10,713 nt of DNA from Geobacter sp. (lineage in GTDB: Bacteria > Desulfobacterota > Desulfuromonadia > Geobacterales > DSM-12255). The translations under genes were made by a program, and so were the position numbers. A model generated the notes under the pieces. That model made no database searches. It was not told the DNA's origin and saw only the letters and a list, made by a program, of their open reading frames with translations. The stretch spans positions 1 through 10,713 of the forward strand of contig VEOV01000341.1 in NCBI GenBank assembly GCA_012026855.1, written 5' to 3'. Positions 1-6,346 of the stretch are shown here, piece by piece (the first letter of the stretch is position 1; each line of letters opens with the position of its first letter).

Positions 1-420
1 ATCTTCACCGATGCTGCCACCGATTTCCCCGGTCGCCTCAAAAGGATTTTTGACGGTGTCAGCAGCGTTATCGAACAGTATCAACCCGATGCAGTGGCTG
101 TTGAGGATATCTTTTTTGCCACCAATGTCCAGAGCGCGCTGAAGCTGGGGCAGGCCAGGGGCGCGGCAATAGTGGCGGGTGTGACCGCCGGCTTGCCGGT
201 TTATGAATATACCGCCCTGCAGGTCAAGCAGGCAGTTGTCGGCCATGGCAGAGCCGCAAAGGAGCAGGTGCAGCAGATGATCAAGGTTCTTCTCAATCTG
301 CCGGAAATTGCCCAGGCCGATGCTTCGGATGCCCTGGCTGTGGCTGTCTGCCATGCCAATTCAGCCGGTATGAAGGCGATTGCCGCCTCAGTTGCGCCAA
401 ACAGGCGTCAAAGAAGATGA
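1..420 (+). CDS. ruvC: RuvC, Holliday-junction resolvase (5' end cut off by window)
   Basis: This is the C-terminal 139 residues of the crossover junction endonuclease that nicks Holliday junctions symmetrically, working with RuvAB. The frame is open from base 1, so the gene starts outside the window; a GTG at 94 is an internal valine codon. The visible part has the AVEDIFFATNV segment, whose Glu (visible residue 35) matches the second catalytic acid (E66 in E. coli), and a C-terminal ADASDALAVAVCHAN segment with the two remaining catalytic aspartates (D138 and D141 in E. coli). By that alignment about 30 N-terminal residues are missing, including the first catalytic Asp. Total length would be near 170 residues, normal for RuvC. 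The stop overlaps the ruvA start (ATGA, 417-420), implying translational coupling. The family assignment is secure. Confidence 0.96.
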   Translation: MFTDAATDFPGRLKRIFDGVSSVIEQYQPDAVAVEDIFFATNVQSALKLGQARGAAIVAGVTAGLPVYEYTALQVKQAVVGHGRAAKEQVQQMIKVLLNLPEIAQADASDALAVAVCHANSAGMKAIAASVAPNRRQRR

Positions 421-1019
421 TTGCCCTCCTGACCGGCTTGATTGCCAGCAAGGCGCCTGATACCGTCATCCTTGATGTGGCCGGCGTCGGTTATCGCGTC
501 CAGATCCCTTTTTCCACATACTTTTCCCTCCCAGACGATGGGAGCAGGCTCTCCCTGCATATCCATACCAACGTAAAGGAAGATGCCATCCACCTTTTCG
601 GCTTTCTCACTGCCGAAGAGAAGCAGTTCTTCCAGCTGCTGCTCTCGGTCTCCGGGGTCGGGCCGAAGCTTGCCCGGGACAGCCTCTCCAATATCCAGCC
701 TGACGAGCTTTCTGCTGCCCTGGTGCGTGGTGACCTGGCCAGACTCTCGGCTATCCCCGGGATCGGCAAGAAGAGCGCCGAGCGGCTTGTGCTGGAGTTG
801 AAGGACAAGATCGTCAAGCTCGGACTGGCTTCTCCGTCGGGGAGCGCTCTGCAGAAACCGGCAGCAGCTGCAACCATTCGCGATGACGTCTCTTCCGCCC
901 TGATTAATCTGGGCTACAAGGATGCCGTTGTTGCCAAAACCCTCGGGGATATGGAAATTTCCGGTGAGGAATCAATGGAAGCAATCCTGAAAGTGGCGCT
1001 CAAGAGGCTGATGAAATAG
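417..1019 (+). CDS. ruvA: RuvA, Holliday-junction DNA-binding subunit
   Basis: RuvA is the tetrameric subunit that holds the four-way junction in a square-planar form and recruits the RuvB motor. The 200-residue length is typical. Residues 1-62 form the N-terminal OB fold (MIALLTGLIASK, then DVAGVGYRV). Two helix-hairpin-helix motifs follow, SVSGVGPKLA (77-86) and AIPGIGKKSAERL (112-124), which contact DNA backbone. A Pro/Ala-rich flexible linker lies around 138-153. Residues 154-200 match the small domain III that contacts RuvB. The start is the ATG inside the ruvC stop. The next gene begins on the base after the TAG stop, so ruvC, ruvA and ruvB are probably translated in a coupled way. No LexA-type operator can be seen because the operon start is outside the window. 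Confidence 0.98.
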   Translation: MIALLTGLIASKAPDTVILDVAGVGYRVQIPFSTYFSLPDDGSRLSLHIHTNVKEDAIHLFGFLTAEEKQFFQLLLSVSGVGPKLARDSLSNIQPDELSAALVRGDLARLSAIPGIGKKSAERLVLELKDKIVKLGLASPSGSALQKPAAAATIRDDVSSALINLGYKDAVVAKTLGDMEISGEESMEAILKVALKRLMK

Positions 1020-2036
1020 ATGACCCGACTTGTTGAAGCCGAGGCAACCGGCGAAGAACTGCTGATGGAGAGTTCCCTCCGTCCCCGCTCCCTGGAGGAG
1101 TACGTCGGTCAGGAAAAGGCCAAGGGGAATCTGCGGGTTTTCATCGATGCCGCCAAGAAACGGGGGGAGGCGCTCGACCATGTGCTTCTCTACGGGCCTC
1201 CAGGGCTGGGAAAGACGACCCTGGCGAATATCATTGCCTGTGAAATGGGGGTCAACATCAAATCCACCTCCGGGCCGGTGATCGAACGTCCCGGCGACCT
1301 GGCCGCGATCCTGACCAACCTTGAACCCCACGACGTACTGTTCATCGACGAGATTCACCGTCTCTCCCATGTGGTCGAGGAAATTCTCTACCCGGCCATG
1401 GAAGATTATCAGTTGGACATCATCATCGGCCAGGGACCCAGCGCCCGGACCATCAAGCTGGACCTTCCCAAGTTTACCCTGGTTGGCGCCACTACCCGTG
1501 CCGGGCTGCTGTCATCGCCGCTGCGCGATCGCTTTGGCGTCATATCCCGTCTGGAGTTCTACACTGTCGACGAACTGGCGTTTATCATCAAAAGGTCGGC
1601 GCGTATCCTCAATATCCCTATCGATGACGATGCTGCCCTGGAGCTGGCCGGCCGCTGTCGCAGCACTCCAAGGATTGCCAACCGGCTGCTGCGGAGGGTG
1701 CGTGATTTTGCCCAGGTAACGGCTGATGGCGTAATTACGGCAAAGATAGTCCATGAATCGCTCCGCCTCCTGGAAGTGGACGAGATGGGCTTCGACAATA
1801 TGGATAGAACAGTGCTGCTGACCATCATCGACAAGTTCGGCGGCGGCCCTGTCGGGCTCGACACCCTGGCCGCTGCCATCTGCGAGGAGAGCGATACCAT
1901 CGAGGATGTCATCGAGCCGTTCCTGATCCAGAACGGTTTTCTCAATCGCACCCCAAGGGGGCGGGTGGCAACCCGCGCCGCCTATCTTCATTTCGGCCGC
2001 ATAGCTCCGGAAGCGCCACAAGGGGCTCTCTTCTGA
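1020..2036 (+). CDS. ruvB: RuvB, Holliday-junction branch-migration ATPase
   Basis: RuvB is the hexameric AAA+ motor that drives branch migration of RuvA-bound junctions. The protein is 338 residues, the usual size. Visible motifs are Walker A GPPGLGKTT (59-67), Walker B LFIDEIH (107-113), sensor 1 GATTR (156-160) and the LRDRFG segment (168-173) that carries the arginine finger region. The C-terminal winged-helix domain includes GGGPVGLDTLAAAI and ends with a PRGRVAT-type stretch. The ATG immediately follows the ruvA stop; an AAGAGG about 14 bases upstream could help recruit ribosomes, but read-through coupling is more likely. A second in-frame ATG at residue 16 is possible, but the N-terminal TRLVEAEATGEE stretch looks like genuine RuvB, so the first ATG is preferred. 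Confidence 0.98.
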   Translation: MTRLVEAEATGEELLMESSLRPRSLEEYVGQEKAKGNLRVFIDAAKKRGEALDHVLLYGPPGLGKTTLANIIACEMGVNIKSTSGPVIERPGDLAAILTNLEPHDVLFIDEIHRLSHVVEEILYPAMEDYQLDIIIGQGPSARTIKLDLPKFTLVGATTRAGLLSSPLRDRFGVISRLEFYTVDELAFIIKRSARILNIPIDDDAALELAGRCRSTPRIANRLLRRVRDFAQVTADGVITAKIVHESLRLLEVDEMGFDNMDRTVLLTIIDKFGGGPVGLDTLAAAICEESDTIEDVIEPFLIQNGFLNRTPRGRVATRAAYLHFGRIAPEAPQGALF

Positions 2037-2037
2037 T

Positions 2038-2718
2038 ATGCAGCTGGTCTTTGATTTTCCCATCAAACCTGAGTACAGCTTCGATAATTTTGTCACCTGC
2101 AGCGGCAACCAGACTGCCCTTGTTTTTGCCCAGCGGGTTGTCACCGGCAACACCGGGGAAAATCTGCTTTATCTCCATGGAGACGACGGTGCCGGCAAGA
2201 CCCATCTGCTGACAGCCATGGGGAGGGAACTTGATGCCCCGGTGATTCCGGTTGAGCAGCTCAGTGCAGGAGGTTGTGCAGATGTCTTCGCAGGCCTCAG
2301 GCAACTGCCGGCGCTGCTGCTGGATGATCTGCAGCTGCTGGCCGATGACAATGACCTGCGGGTGGCACTCTGGCAGCTGTTCAACGATTTCTACAGCTCA
2401 GGGCGCAAAATCGCGGCAGCAGCGACCCTGCCGCCGAAGGAGCTGGAAACACTTGATCCTCACCTGAAGTCACGCTTTCTGTGGGGGTTGGTGGCAAAAC
2501 TGGATATATCAGATGATGAGTCGAGGCGGATGATCCTGCAGAAGCTTGCCGATGATCGGCAGATAATTCTTCCGGAGGACGTTTGCAGCTATCTGCTGGT
2601 CCATCTCCCCCGTGCCATTCCGTCGCTGTCAGCGGCAATAGACAGAATCAAGCATCACTCTTTTGCTACCCAGAGAAAAATTTCCCTGAAGCTGGCCCGT
2701 GAGGTTCTTGCCGGTTAG
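2038..2718 (+). CDS. DnaA-type AAA+ ATPase, Hda-like
   Basis: This 226-residue protein has the DnaA ATPase fold but no C-terminal DnaA DNA-binding domain, which is the architecture of Hda, the factor that with the DNA-loaded sliding clamp stimulates ATP hydrolysis by DnaA. Visible motifs are Walker A GDDGAGKTH (48-56), Walker B LLLDDLQ (93-99), a sensor 1-like AAAATLPP (126-133), a box VII-like LDPHLKSRFLWGL (139-151, R146 as candidate arginine finger) and a sensor 2-like LPRAIPSLSAAIDRI (190-204). The extreme N terminus MQLVFDF resembles the clamp-binding QL[SD]LF peptide and sits where Hda carries its own. The gene begins one base after the ruvB stop, so it looks like the last gene of the ruv transcript. 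The Hda role is inferred; another DnaA-related adaptor (for example DnaC- or Dia-like function) cannot be excluded. Confidence 0.82.
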   Translation: MQLVFDFPIKPEYSFDNFVTCSGNQTALVFAQRVVTGNTGENLLYLHGDDGAGKTHLLTAMGRELDAPVIPVEQLSAGGCADVFAGLRQLPALLLDDLQLLADDNDLRVALWQLFNDFYSSGRKIAAAATLPPKELETLDPHLKSRFLWGLVAKLDISDDESRRMILQKLADDRQIILPEDVCSYLLVHLPRAIPSLSAAIDRIKHHSFATQRKISLKLAREVLAG

Positions 2719-2740
2719 GAAGATGTCCGGCCTGCAGCGC

Positions 2741-3733
2741 TCAGAGTCTGAACGAAGTAGTGAAAATCCGTGCCAGCACAACTACGATAAATGTGCCGTT
2801 AAACAACATCCCCACTGTAGCTGCCCGCCTTTGAAAACCGGGGATGATCTCCTGCAGACTGCCGCACTTTCTGAATTTCTCCGCTGCACCCACACCACCG
2901 CCGGCAACAACACCACCCAGCAGACAGGCATACAGCAGGTAACCAATATGGTTGTACTCACCCTGCAGGATGCAGAACGGGCAGTGATGACTCGGCAGTT
3001 CGTAAAAATAGAGTGCAATAAATGAGATGAGCGCCGCACTGGCCGTGATGAAAAAAAACAGGCTGGCGGCGGCAAAGAGGTACCAGCCCCTGGCCTTGAC
3101 AATTGAGTAGCTGTAGCTGGCCAGCAGAGCAAGACTGGCGCCGGAGAAGAGGACCATCATCGGTTTTGCCGGCAGCGCCGCCAGTTCCCCGGCAATACCC
3201 CGGCTGGAAGAGCTGAACAGTGAGCCGCAGCAGGAGGTGATCAAGTCCGCCTTGAGGTTAAGGAAGTAGCGGTACTGCAGCCAGGTCTCCACAACCAGCA
3301 GCAGGGTCAGGATTATCAACAGCCGGTATTTGCTCCTGATGAGCGGATAGTCGTAACCTTTGCTGTCGAGACGATTGATCAGCAGCCAGATGCCTGCAAA
3401 GACGGCGTTTGCCACCTTCAGCAGCAGCAGCGGATAGCCGAAGGAGTTGGCACCCAGGCTGCCGGCGGCGCACATTGCCCCGGTGAAGAGGGGGTGGAGG
3501 GTGTCGGCTGTATAGATGAGGAGAAAGAGGGAGATCAGCTGGAAGGCCATGGCGTAGCCGATGACCGTGGAAATCAGGTAGGTGCGCCGCTCCAGCATGA
3601 GCTGCTGCTCGCTGCCGCTTTGCAAATCCCAGCCGGTGATGATTTTATAGCCGTAATAAGCCGCATAGAAGACCATCAGGCTGATGATGGTAGCCGAGGA
3701 GAGCAGGGCAATGACCGCCGGGTGCTGAATCAT
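2741..3733 (-). CDS. Polytopic membrane protein with periplasmic CC and CPFC cysteine pairs
   Basis: I do not recognise a named family. The 330-residue protein is strongly hydrophobic, with about eight membrane segments near 5-27, 52-75, 99-121, 137-156, 191-212, 217-243, 264-283 and 304-323. Positive charges (ERR at 48-50, SKYR at 134-137, KARG at 213-216, EKFRK at 285-289) mark the cytoplasmic loops and predict an outside N terminus. On that topology C88, the C168-C169 pair and the HHCPFC motif (249-254) all lie in or next to periplasmic loops. Such cysteines suit thiol-disulfide chemistry or Cu(I) binding, but this is inference. The ATG overlaps the stop of the ABC ATPase gene by four bases (ATGA), so it is the last gene of the minus-strand operon. 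A VKOR- or DsbB-like oxidoreductase was considered, but the overall layout does not match well enough to claim it. Confidence 0.85.
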   Translation of the reverse strand: MIQHPAVIALLSSATIISLMVFYAAYYGYKIITGWDLQSGSEQQLMLERRTYLISTVIGYAMAFQLISLFLLIYTADTLHPLFTGAMCAAGSLGANSFGYPLLLLKVANAVFAGIWLLINRLDSKGYDYPLIRSKYRLLIILTLLLVVETWLQYRYFLNLKADLITSCCGSLFSSSSRGIAGELAALPAKPMMVLFSGASLALLASYSYSIVKARGWYLFAAASLFFFITASAALISFIALYFYELPSHHCPFCILQGEYNHIGYLLYACLLGGVVAGGGVGAAEKFRKCGSLQEIIPGFQRRAATVGMLFNGTFIVVVLARIFTTSFRL

Positions 3734-4452
3734 GACTGGCCTGTCACCATCTGGCCGTCACGCATCTCGATTACCCGGTCTGCCAGCGGTTCTCCGTAGA
3801 CTATTGGGTCATGGCTGGCAATGATTACGGTTTTTCCGGCCTGCCTGAAACCGGTAATCAGTTTCATGAACTCGATTGAGAGTTTTGAGTCCAGGTGAGC
3901 TGTCGGTTCGTCGGCAATAATCACCTCAGGCTGGTTGATAAGAGCCCTGGCTATGGCCACCCGCTGCATCTCTCCGCCGGAGAGCAGCTCGACCCGGGTT
4001 GCCGACTTTTGGCTGATGCCGAAATTGTCAAGCAGTGTCAATGCCCGGCTGCGAAACGTGTCAAACTTCTCTCCGCCTGGGTAAGCGGGGAGCATGACAT
4101 TTTCCAGCACGCTGATCCCCCTGACCAGATTGAACTGCTGGAAGATGAAACCGAAATTGTTGCGGCGGATTTCAGTAAGGAATCGTTCCGGCAGACTGGA
4201 AATGTCCAGCTCCTGTGAGGCCTCTGCAGCCGGCATGAAGGAGGTTTTAATCCCATTAAGTCTGATTCTGCCGCTGGTGGGACGGCCCATGCAGCCGATC
4301 AGTGAGAGCAGTGTTGTTTTGCCCGAACCGCTTGGCCCTTTGAGAATGGTCAGCTCACCCCGGTTGATTGTCAGGCTGACCCGGTCCAGCGCAGTGAACT
4401 GATTGGGCTTGCCGGCGTTGAAAATTCGGCTGACTTCAAACAGGTCGATCAT
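3730..4452 (-). CDS. ABC transporter ATP-binding protein, LolD/MacB-type
   Basis: This cytoplasmic ATPase energises the FtsX-type permease encoded just upstream. The 240 residues contain every nucleotide-binding element: Walker A GPSGSGKTT (39-47), Q-loop FQQFNL (104-109), ABC signature LSGGEMQR (157-164), Walker B VIIADEP (177-183), D-loop HLD and the switch histidine in SHD (213-215). The sequence around FQQFNLVRGISVLENVMLP is characteristic of the LolD/MacB/FtsE branch, whose members transmit mechanical force to periplasmic partners or extract lipids rather than import solutes. The stretch at about 68-96 (KTSFMPAAEASQELDISSLPER) looks longer than in LolD. A GAGG seven bases before the ATG is a plausible ribosome site. 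The gene starts one base after the permease stop and overlaps the next membrane-protein gene by four. Substrate is unknown. Confidence 0.93.
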   Translation of the reverse strand: MIDLFEVSRIFNAGKPNQFTALDRVSLTINRGELTILKGPSGSGKTTLLSLIGCMGRPTSGRIRLNGIKTSFMPAAEASQELDISSLPERFLTEIRRNNFGFIFQQFNLVRGISVLENVMLPAYPGGEKFDTFRSRALTLLDNFGISQKSATRVELLSGGEMQRVAIARALINQPEVIIADEPTAHLDSKLSIEFMKLITGFRQAGKTVIIASHDPIVYGEPLADRVIEMRDGQMVTGQS

Positions 4453-4453
4453 T

Positions 4454-5587
4454 TCAGGACCTCATGGCGCTGTCGGCGTCAGCAGATGCCGCCAGCCAGG
4501 AGGGGAGGATGGTGGCTGCAGTGTATGGGAGCACAGTCAGGAAAAACAGCGTCGACAACTGGTATGGATCGATAAACGGTTTCAGATGGAATGCCGGGTA
4601 GAGCACTGCCCACCCCTTGAGTGCCGCTGCAAAGAGAGGGGCAGAGAAGAAAAAGACATGGATATAGGCCATGATGACTCCGGTCAGGAATGCCGTGAGA
4701 GAAATCGCCGTCCCTTCCCAAAATTTCAGCAGCAGGATATCACCCGTTTCCCAGCCGATGGACTTCAGAATGCCGGTTTCGCGCCGCTCTTCGGCGGAAA
4801 GCCCTGTGGCCTTGTCCCAGGCGAAAATGACAAAGGAGAGCAACGCTGCAGCCAGTACCAGGAGCATCATGCCGCCCCGCCAGTCAAATATGGCATCATA
4901 GGTGCGGATGATCTCACTCTTCATGATCGGCCTGCTGCCGGGAACAGTTTCGACGATCTTGTTGGCAATCGTGACCATCTCCCGTGGATTGGCAACTGTT
5001 ACGGCAAGGTCGGTAGCGGCATTTGCCGGAAAAGCGAACAGTTTGCCGAAATCAGCTGGGTTCAGCAGGATCATGTCTGCGGCCAGCAGTTCCGATTCAA
5101 AGGGGAGTGCCTTCTCCAGATTCAGGAGTATTAGGCTATTGTCTGCTGCCGTGAGCGTAAATATGTCACCAGGGCCAATCCTCTGGTTCTTCGCCACTCC
5201 AAGGCCGACAGTTGCCATGCCCGCCTGCGGCGCCAGCTTTGCATCGGCCATTACCGTGTAGTTTGCTCCAAATACCGGGTCATAGTAGTACCCCCACCGA
5301 CGCGGGGTAACTTCGCTGACCCCTCTGATGGCGGCTATCCGGTCAATATTTTCCAGCCCGATAAGGTCCTGCCTCCCTGCCATGAGCCGCTGCACAACGA
5401 TGTCAGGTGCGTCCTGCAGCAGTGCCGCTGCCTCACGTTTCAGCGCCTGGACAAAGAAGATCAGTGAGGCGATCAGGGCAACTATAAGTGTATAGATTGT
5501 CAGCAGCGCCAGATTTTTCCCCTTGCGCCGCAAGAGGGAGGCAATGGCAAAATCGAGGATATTGTAGTGCCGGTTAATACTTTGCAT
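4454..5587 (-). CDS. FtsX/MacB-type ABC transporter permease
   Basis: This 377-residue membrane subunit pairs with the ATPase encoded one base downstream. It has the MacB/FtsX layout: one N-terminal membrane segment (about 27-47) preceded by a basic RRKGK stretch, a large periplasmic domain (about 48-238), then three membrane segments (about 239-256, 290-312, 346-363). The SAEERRETGILKSIGWETGDIL stretch (264-284) is the conserved cytoplasmic coupling helix of FtsX-family permeases. One permease and one ATPase imply a 2+2 homodimeric complex. The open frame extends 20 codons further upstream, but I choose the ATG at 5587 because NILDFAIASLLRRKGKN is the usual start of such permeases and the extension lies inside the preceding gene. 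With this start the genes overlap by 14 bases. No membrane-fusion protein is encoded nearby, unlike MacAB-TolC systems. Confidence 0.9.
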   Translation of the reverse strand: MQSINRHYNILDFAIASLLRRKGKNLALLTIYTLIVALIASLIFFVQALKREAAALLQDAPDIVVQRLMAGRQDLIGLENIDRIAAIRGVSEVTPRRWGYYYDPVFGANYTVMADAKLAPQAGMATVGLGVAKNQRIGPGDIFTLTAADNSLILLNLEKALPFESELLAADMILLNPADFGKLFAFPANAATDLAVTVANPREMVTIANKIVETVPGSRPIMKSEIIRTYDAIFDWRGGMMLLVLAAALLSFVIFAWDKATGLSAEERRETGILKSIGWETGDILLLKFWEGTAISLTAFLTGVIMAYIHVFFFSAPLFAAALKGWAVLYPAFHLKPFIDPYQLSTLFFLTVLPYTAATILPSWLAASADADSAMRS

Positions 5588-5882
5588 TAAGGGACCCAGT
5601 GGTTTTTTGTTGCGGCAGCAAAAGGGAGCCTGAAGGGAAATGCTCAAATGCCGTTGGGTGCTCCTGGAACGGGGCGTGCCGGTCGGCCAGGGAGGGGTGT
5701 CTAGTGTAGCGCGCCTCGGTAAAGAGACAGAGGTCGGTAAGATGAAGCTCCTTCACCAGGGAGCGGTTGGTCGTTGAAACAGTGATGCTGCCGCTGAATG
5801 CGGCGTGCAGGGCGAAGGAGAGCATGAGCAGGCCGCTTGCTGTAGTAAAGGCGATATATTTGCCGGAGTTGCGCAGTGCCAC
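5574..5882 (-). CDS. Small exported or membrane-anchored histidine-rich protein of unknown family
   Basis: I do not recognise this 102-residue protein. It starts at GTG, which shares its first base with the last base of the nosL-family stop (TAGTG), and its stop lies 14 bases inside the permease gene, so it fills the space between them exactly. The N terminus (about 7-29, KYIAFTTASGLLMLSFALHAAF) is a signal peptide or single membrane anchor. The rest is hydrophilic and has H47, C52, H62, H69, H75 and H81 within a stretch reading TEARYTRHPSLADRH and then EHPTAFEHFPSG. That density of histidine, together with the chaperone gene next door, would suit a periplasmic metal site; this is inference. 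The tight fit in the operon and the coherent exported composition argue that it is a real gene, not a chance frame. Confidence 0.75.
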   Translation of the reverse strand: MALRNSGKYIAFTTASGLLMLSFALHAAFSGSITVSTTNRSLVKELHLTDLCLFTEARYTRHPSLADRHAPFQEHPTAFEHFPSGSLLLPQQKTTGSLNAKY

Positions 5883-6346
5883 TACTGCAGCCTCTGCAGC
5901 ACTGCCGGGGTGATTTCGTTGAGACGAAGCGGTTTGCTCCCTTTGTGGTCTTTTATGAAGCTGGTGGCGTCGGCCGCCGTGGTTAGTGGCACCAGCTCTT
6001 TGCCCATGGGCCCGAGGACGTCACTGTCGCAGACAAAATAAGCTTTATCTGCAGCAATGCTTTTTAGCCCGTAATAATCTTTTACCGTGATTGTGGCGAT
6101 ATCCCCTCTGTTTTTCCCTTTGCGATACTTCCCGATGTCCAGATAAAAGGTGAACATGTCTTTGGGACCGTCAAAGTGAACCGTTTCACCGCTTTTGAAA
6201 GTGATTGTTGCCAGCCAGTCGGGATAGCGACTGACAAACATGCCGCAGACCGGGCATTTGTCACCCTTTGAGGGCTTGGCGCCAGCGCAGAGTTCTACTG
6301 TTGGCAGTATCATGGTGCATATCAGGAACAGCGCCAGACGCCTCAT
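5882..6346 (-). CDS. NosL-family periplasmic copper chaperone
   Basis: NosL proteins bind Cu(I) outside the cytoplasm; the founding member helps build the copper centre of nitrous oxide reductase. This 154-residue copy has an N-terminal signal sequence (MRRLALFLICTMILPTVELCAGA, cleavage likely near residue 23). The LxxC at 17-20 is not a good lipobox, so a soluble periplasmic form is preferred over a lipoprotein. Family hallmarks are KCPVCGMFVSRYP (30-42), HFDGPKDMF (57-65) and AYFVCDSDVLGPMGKELVP (102-120). The Cys31, Cys34, Met36 and Met114 positions are candidate copper ligands. The ATG overlaps the stop of the cohesin-like gene by four bases, and the stop overlaps the next start by one. 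No nosZ, nosD or NosY-type gene is present, so the client is probably something other than nitrous oxide reductase. Confidence 0.9.
   Translation of the reverse strand: MRRLALFLICTMILPTVELCAGAKPSKGDKCPVCGMFVSRYPDWLATITFKSGETVHFDGPKDMFTFYLDIGKYRKGKNRGDIATITVKDYYGLKSIAADKAYFVCDSDVLGPMGKELVPLTTAADATSFIKDHKGSKPLRLNEITPAVLQRLQ

Noticed and set aside
94..420. GTG at 94 as the start of a separate short gene
   Set aside because: The frame is open to base 1 and the upstream translation continues as RuvC, so the GTG is an internal valine codon.
1512..2153. Long minus-strand open frame (213 codons) across ruvB
   Set aside because: It is antisense to well-conserved ruvB, has no protein-like composition that I recognise and no ribosome site. 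It is a shadow of a G+C-rich gene.
2710..2731. GCCGG/CCGGC inverted repeat with a 12-base loop spanning the end of the Hda-like gene, as a bidirectional terminator
   Set aside because: The stem is only five pairs, the loop is long, and neither side is followed by a T-run.
4403..5134. 243-codon plus-strand open frame opposite the permease gene
   Set aside because: It is antisense to a recognisable FtsX-type permease, and its Arg/Gln/Cys-rich translation resembles no protein family.
5588..5647. 20-codon N-terminal extension of the FtsX-type permease (ATG at 5647)
   Set aside because: It overlaps the small upstream gene in another frame, and permeases of this type normally start close to the first membrane segment, as with the ATG at 5587.
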